A stretch of 64,000 bases of DNA from Streptomyces sp. R33 (GTDB lineage Bacteria > Actinomycetota > Actinomycetes > Streptomycetales > Streptomycetaceae). Positions 62,138 through 64,000 of this stretch are shown one piece after another. The notes beneath the pieces were generated by a model. That model did no database searches. It was not told the origin of the DNA and saw only the letters and a list, made by a program, of their open reading frames with translations. The position numbers were made by a program, and so were the translations under genes. The DNA is taken from assembly GCF_041200175.1 (NCBI RefSeq), contig NZ_CP165727.1, positions 7,496,001 to 7,560,000 of the forward strand, given 5' to 3'. The first letter of the stretch is position 1. Every line of letters starts with the position of its first letter.

Positions 62138-62884
62138 TCACCCGTCGCCCGTACGGCGCTCCAGCGGGGTGGCTACCGCCGAGTTGCTCACACTGAACGT
62201 GACGCTTCCCGCGCGGTAGCGGTCGTCCGTCCACTCGATCGGGCGACCGGTGGCGGTGGCGGAAACGTGTCGCTGGCGCAACAGCGGGCTCCCGCGCCGG
62301 ATCTCCAGCAGCCGGGCGTCCTCGCTGCCGGCCGGAAGCGCGTCGATGAGGTGCTCGCCGTAATGGGCGACGATCCCGGAGTCGTTCGCGAGGCCGTCCA
62401 TCACCGAGCGGACGTCCTGCGCCATCGCCTCGACCGCGGCCGCGACCCAGTCGGCGTACGCGGTCCGCTCGACCATGGTGGGCTCGCCGTCGAGGAGCCG
62501 CAGCCGCACCACGTACAGGATCTCGGTGCGCGGCGCGAGCGCGAGCCGCTCCGCCTCCTCGGCGGTGGCCGGCCGGCGGGTCCGGGAGAGGAAGCGGCTG
62601 GTGACCTCCTGGCCGAGACCTTCGGCCCACTGGGCGAAGCTGTTCAGTTCGCCGAAGCTGTGCCGGCGCTCGTGGCGCAGGACGATCCTGCGGGCGCCCT
62701 GGCGGGAACCGATCAGCCCTTCCGCGGCGAGCGTGGCCACCGCCTGCCGGACGGTTCCGCGCGAGGCGGACCAGCGTGCGGCCAGATCGCTCTCCGAGGG
62801 CAGCTGGGCGCCCACCGCGTACTCGCCGGACAGGATCGCCGTGCGCAGTGCCTCGGCGATCTCCAGATACCGGACCGTGCCCAT
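62138..62884 (-). CDS. GntR-family regulator with UTRA domain
   Basis: 248 residues. Winged HTH (about 5-75: YLEIAEALRTAILSGEYAVGAQLPSESDLAARW, SRGTVRQAVATLAAEGLI), then a UTRA effector domain (about 95-240) of the HutC type that binds sugar phosphates, amino acids or similar. It is divergent from the solute-binding lipoprotein at 63128; the 16-bp palindrome at 63077 is the likely operator. Confidence 0.9.
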   Translation of the reverse strand: MGTVRYLEIAEALRTAILSGEYAVGAQLPSESDLAARWSASRGTVRQAVATLAAEGLIGSRQGARRIVLRHERRHSFGELNSFAQWAEGLGQEVTSRFLSRTRRPATAEEAERLALAPRTEILYVVRLRLLDGEPTMVERTAYADWVAAAVEAMAQDVRSVMDGLANDSGIVAHYGEHLIDALPAGSEDARLLEIRRGSPLLRQRHVSATATGRPIEWTDDRYRAGSVTFSVSNSAVATPLERRTGDG

Positions 62885-63076
62885 TGCGTGCCGCCCCCTT
62901 GCTGTCGAATCTGCCGACGACGGTATCCCGAAGTGCCCGCCGGACTAGGCCTCGAAGATCATTACACCCCTCCTGTCACGGCTTCTTTCGGTCATTCTCG
63001 TCTCTTCGTCGAGCCGTGCCCCGCGGTCCAGCCTCCGTTCACCGCCCGTACAGCGAGGCCGGGCGAACTGGAGCCA

Positions 63077-63092
63077 ACTTGTTCAGACAAGT
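63077..63092. promoter_or_regulatory. Probable GntR/HutC operator
   Basis: The perfect palindrome ACTTGT-TCAG-ACAAGT, 36 bp before the lipoprotein start. It has the size and layout of HutC-group sites such as the DasR element (a 16-bp palindrome with central TCTAGA). The remaining 62885-63076 shows no gene. Confidence 0.65.
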
Positions 63093-63127
63093 AGACCCCC
63101 GTCAGGAACCCGTCTCCGGGAGAGACC

Positions 63128-64000
63128 GTGCTCAGTTCCTCCGCCCGCCGTGGTGCAGCCGTACTGCTCAGCGCCGCCGTCCTCACCACGCTCAGTGCGT
63201 GTGGCGCCGCTCCGGACCAGGCCGCCGGTGCTGCCGACGGCAAGTCCAAGGTCCACCCGGGCGCCGCCGCCTCGCTCGCCGACCTCGGCGGCATGGACGC
63301 CCTCGTCGCGGCCGCCCAGAAGGAAGGCCAGCTCAACGTCATCGCGCTGCCGCCGGACTGGGCGAACTACGGCGAGATCATCAAGGCGTTCGAGGCCAAG
63401 TACAAGATCAAGGTCAACAGCGAGAACCCGGACGCCTCCAGCTCCGACGAGATCGCCGCCGTGAAGTCCCGCAAGGGCCAGAAGCGCGCCCCCGACGTCA
63501 TGGACCTCGGCATCGCCTTCGCGCGCAGCGGAGCCGGCGAGAACCTGTTCGCCCCCTACAAGGTCACCGCCTGGGACAAGATCCCGGCCGGCCAGAAGGA
63601 CGCCGACGGCCGCTGGTACAACGACTACGGCGGCTACGTCTCCATCGGCTGCGACGCGGCCAAGATCCCGAACTGCCCGACGACCTTCGCGGACCTGCTG
63701 AAGCCCGAGTACAAGGGCAAGGTCGCCCTCAACGGCAACCCGACCAAGTCCGGTTCGGCCTTCGGCGGCGTCTACGCGGCCGCCCTCGCCAACAAGGGCT
63801 CCTTCGCCGACATCCAGCCCGGCATCGACTTCTTCGGCCAGCTGCGCAAGAGCGGGAACTTCATCCCGGTCGAGTCCACCCCGGCCACCGTCGAGAAGGG
63901 CGAGACGCCCATCTCCATCGACTGGGACTACCTGAACGCCGGCTACGCCGAGCAGTTCAAGGGCAAGGGCGTCGACTGGAAGGTCGCCGTCCCCACCGAC
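63128..64000 (+). CDS. ABC transporter substrate-binding lipoprotein, 3' end outside window
   Basis: The GTG at 63128 opens a frame that is still open at the window edge (291 codons seen). Signal peptide with lipobox TTLSAC, then a Fbp/PotD-like solute-binding fold: LNVIALPPDWANYGEIIKAF, PDVMDLGIAFARSG, WYNDYGGYVSIGCD, FADLLKPEYKGKVALNGNP. Such proteins bind iron, polyamines, sulfate or 2-aminoethylphosphonate. The permease and ATPase genes probably follow beyond the window. The GntR/UTRA gene and operator upstream suggest substrate-dependent control. Confidence 0.85.
   Translation, partial: MLSSSARRGAAVLLSAAVLTTLSACGAAPDQAAGAADGKSKVHPGAAASLADLGGMDALVAAAQKEGQLNVIALPPDWANYGEIIKAFEAKYKIKVNSENPDASSSDEIAAVKSRKGQKRAPDVMDLGIAFARSGAGENLFAPYKVTAWDKIPAGQKDADGRWYNDYGGYVSIGCDAAKIPNCPTTFADLLKPEYKGKVALNGNPTKSGSAFGGVYAAALANKGSFADIQPGIDFFGQLRKSGNFIPVESTPATVEKGETPISIDWDYLNAGYAEQFKGKGVDWKVAVPTD

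Overview
The window is a high-GC chromosomal stretch from an actinomycete, most likely Streptomyces or a close relative. The evidence is the strong G/C bias at third codon positions, frequent GTG and TTG starts, and gene families typical of that group: a HGxxPAAW-type small membrane protein, a ROK regulator beside a sugar ABC operon that lacks its own ATPase, a YCII/DGPF protein paired with an ECF sigma factor, a P450-ferredoxin pair, and many one-component regulators. No rRNA, tRNA or CRISPR array was found.

Layout. 0-4 kb: the first 15 codons of a HAD-type hydrolase (minus strand), then a secreted beta-propeller/FN3/LamG/DNRLRE protein whose stop codon hosts an IS630-type element. 4-8.7 kb: a DUF3224 gene divergent from a WYL regulator, two small unknown genes, an inverted second copy of the IS, and a MerR regulator. 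8.7-13 kb: a proline-rich lipoprotein, an MFS exporter, a membrane-anchored peptidoglycan-binding protein and a DraRnl-type RNA ligase. 13-19.3 kb: a ROK regulator divergent from a sugar ABC operon with a GH1 beta-glucosidase. 19.3-24 kb: an MDR oxidoreductase, a Ser/Thr kinase next to a decayed SPFH gene, and a secreted F5/8-type C domain beta-helix protein.

24.2-29 kb is the most notable locus: a two-gene, translationally coupled RNA end-repair operon. The first gene encodes an RNA ligase fused to a polynucleotide kinase. The second encodes a 956-residue protein combining an MJ1316/DUF504 end-recognition domain, an EEP phosphatase/nuclease, a 2H cyclic phosphodiesterase and a poly(A)-polymerase-like nucleotidyltransferase. 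Together they hold the ligase, kinase and 2H activities of fungal tRNA ligase Trl1, plus extra end-processing modules.

29-34.4 kb: a DinB/maleylpyruvate-isomerase-like gene divergent from a frameshifted WYL regulator, an NAD(P)-binding protein, and a stacked array of three TA-target elements (a second IS630 species, a 172-bp MITE, a third copy of the first IS) ending in the stop codon of a second proline-rich lipoprotein. 34.4-43 kb: an acyltransferase-like membrane protein, a NUDIX protein, two decayed gene remnants, an SRPBCC protein, an SDR, a methyltransferase and a DEAD-box helicase. 43-52 kb: MarR, cold-shock, TetR/DUF1304, BtrH-like, P450/ferredoxin, a thioredoxin-fold protein, DoxX, DGPF/ECF42 and a stand-alone condensation domain. 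52-60 kb: a four-gene MacB/FtsX-type ABC export locus with two large permeases and two ATPases. 60-64 kb: a LysR regulator, an NAD-epimerase, and a GntR/UTRA regulator divergent from a solute-binding lipoprotein that runs off the end.

Two themes tie the window together. One is recent IS630-family activity aimed at CTAG: all three host-gene borders occupied by copies of the first IS coincide with TAG stop codons, and the transposases borrow their own stop codon from the target. The other is a set of divergent regulator-target pairs with clear inverted-repeat operators (4684, 29653, 43074, 44961, 63077).
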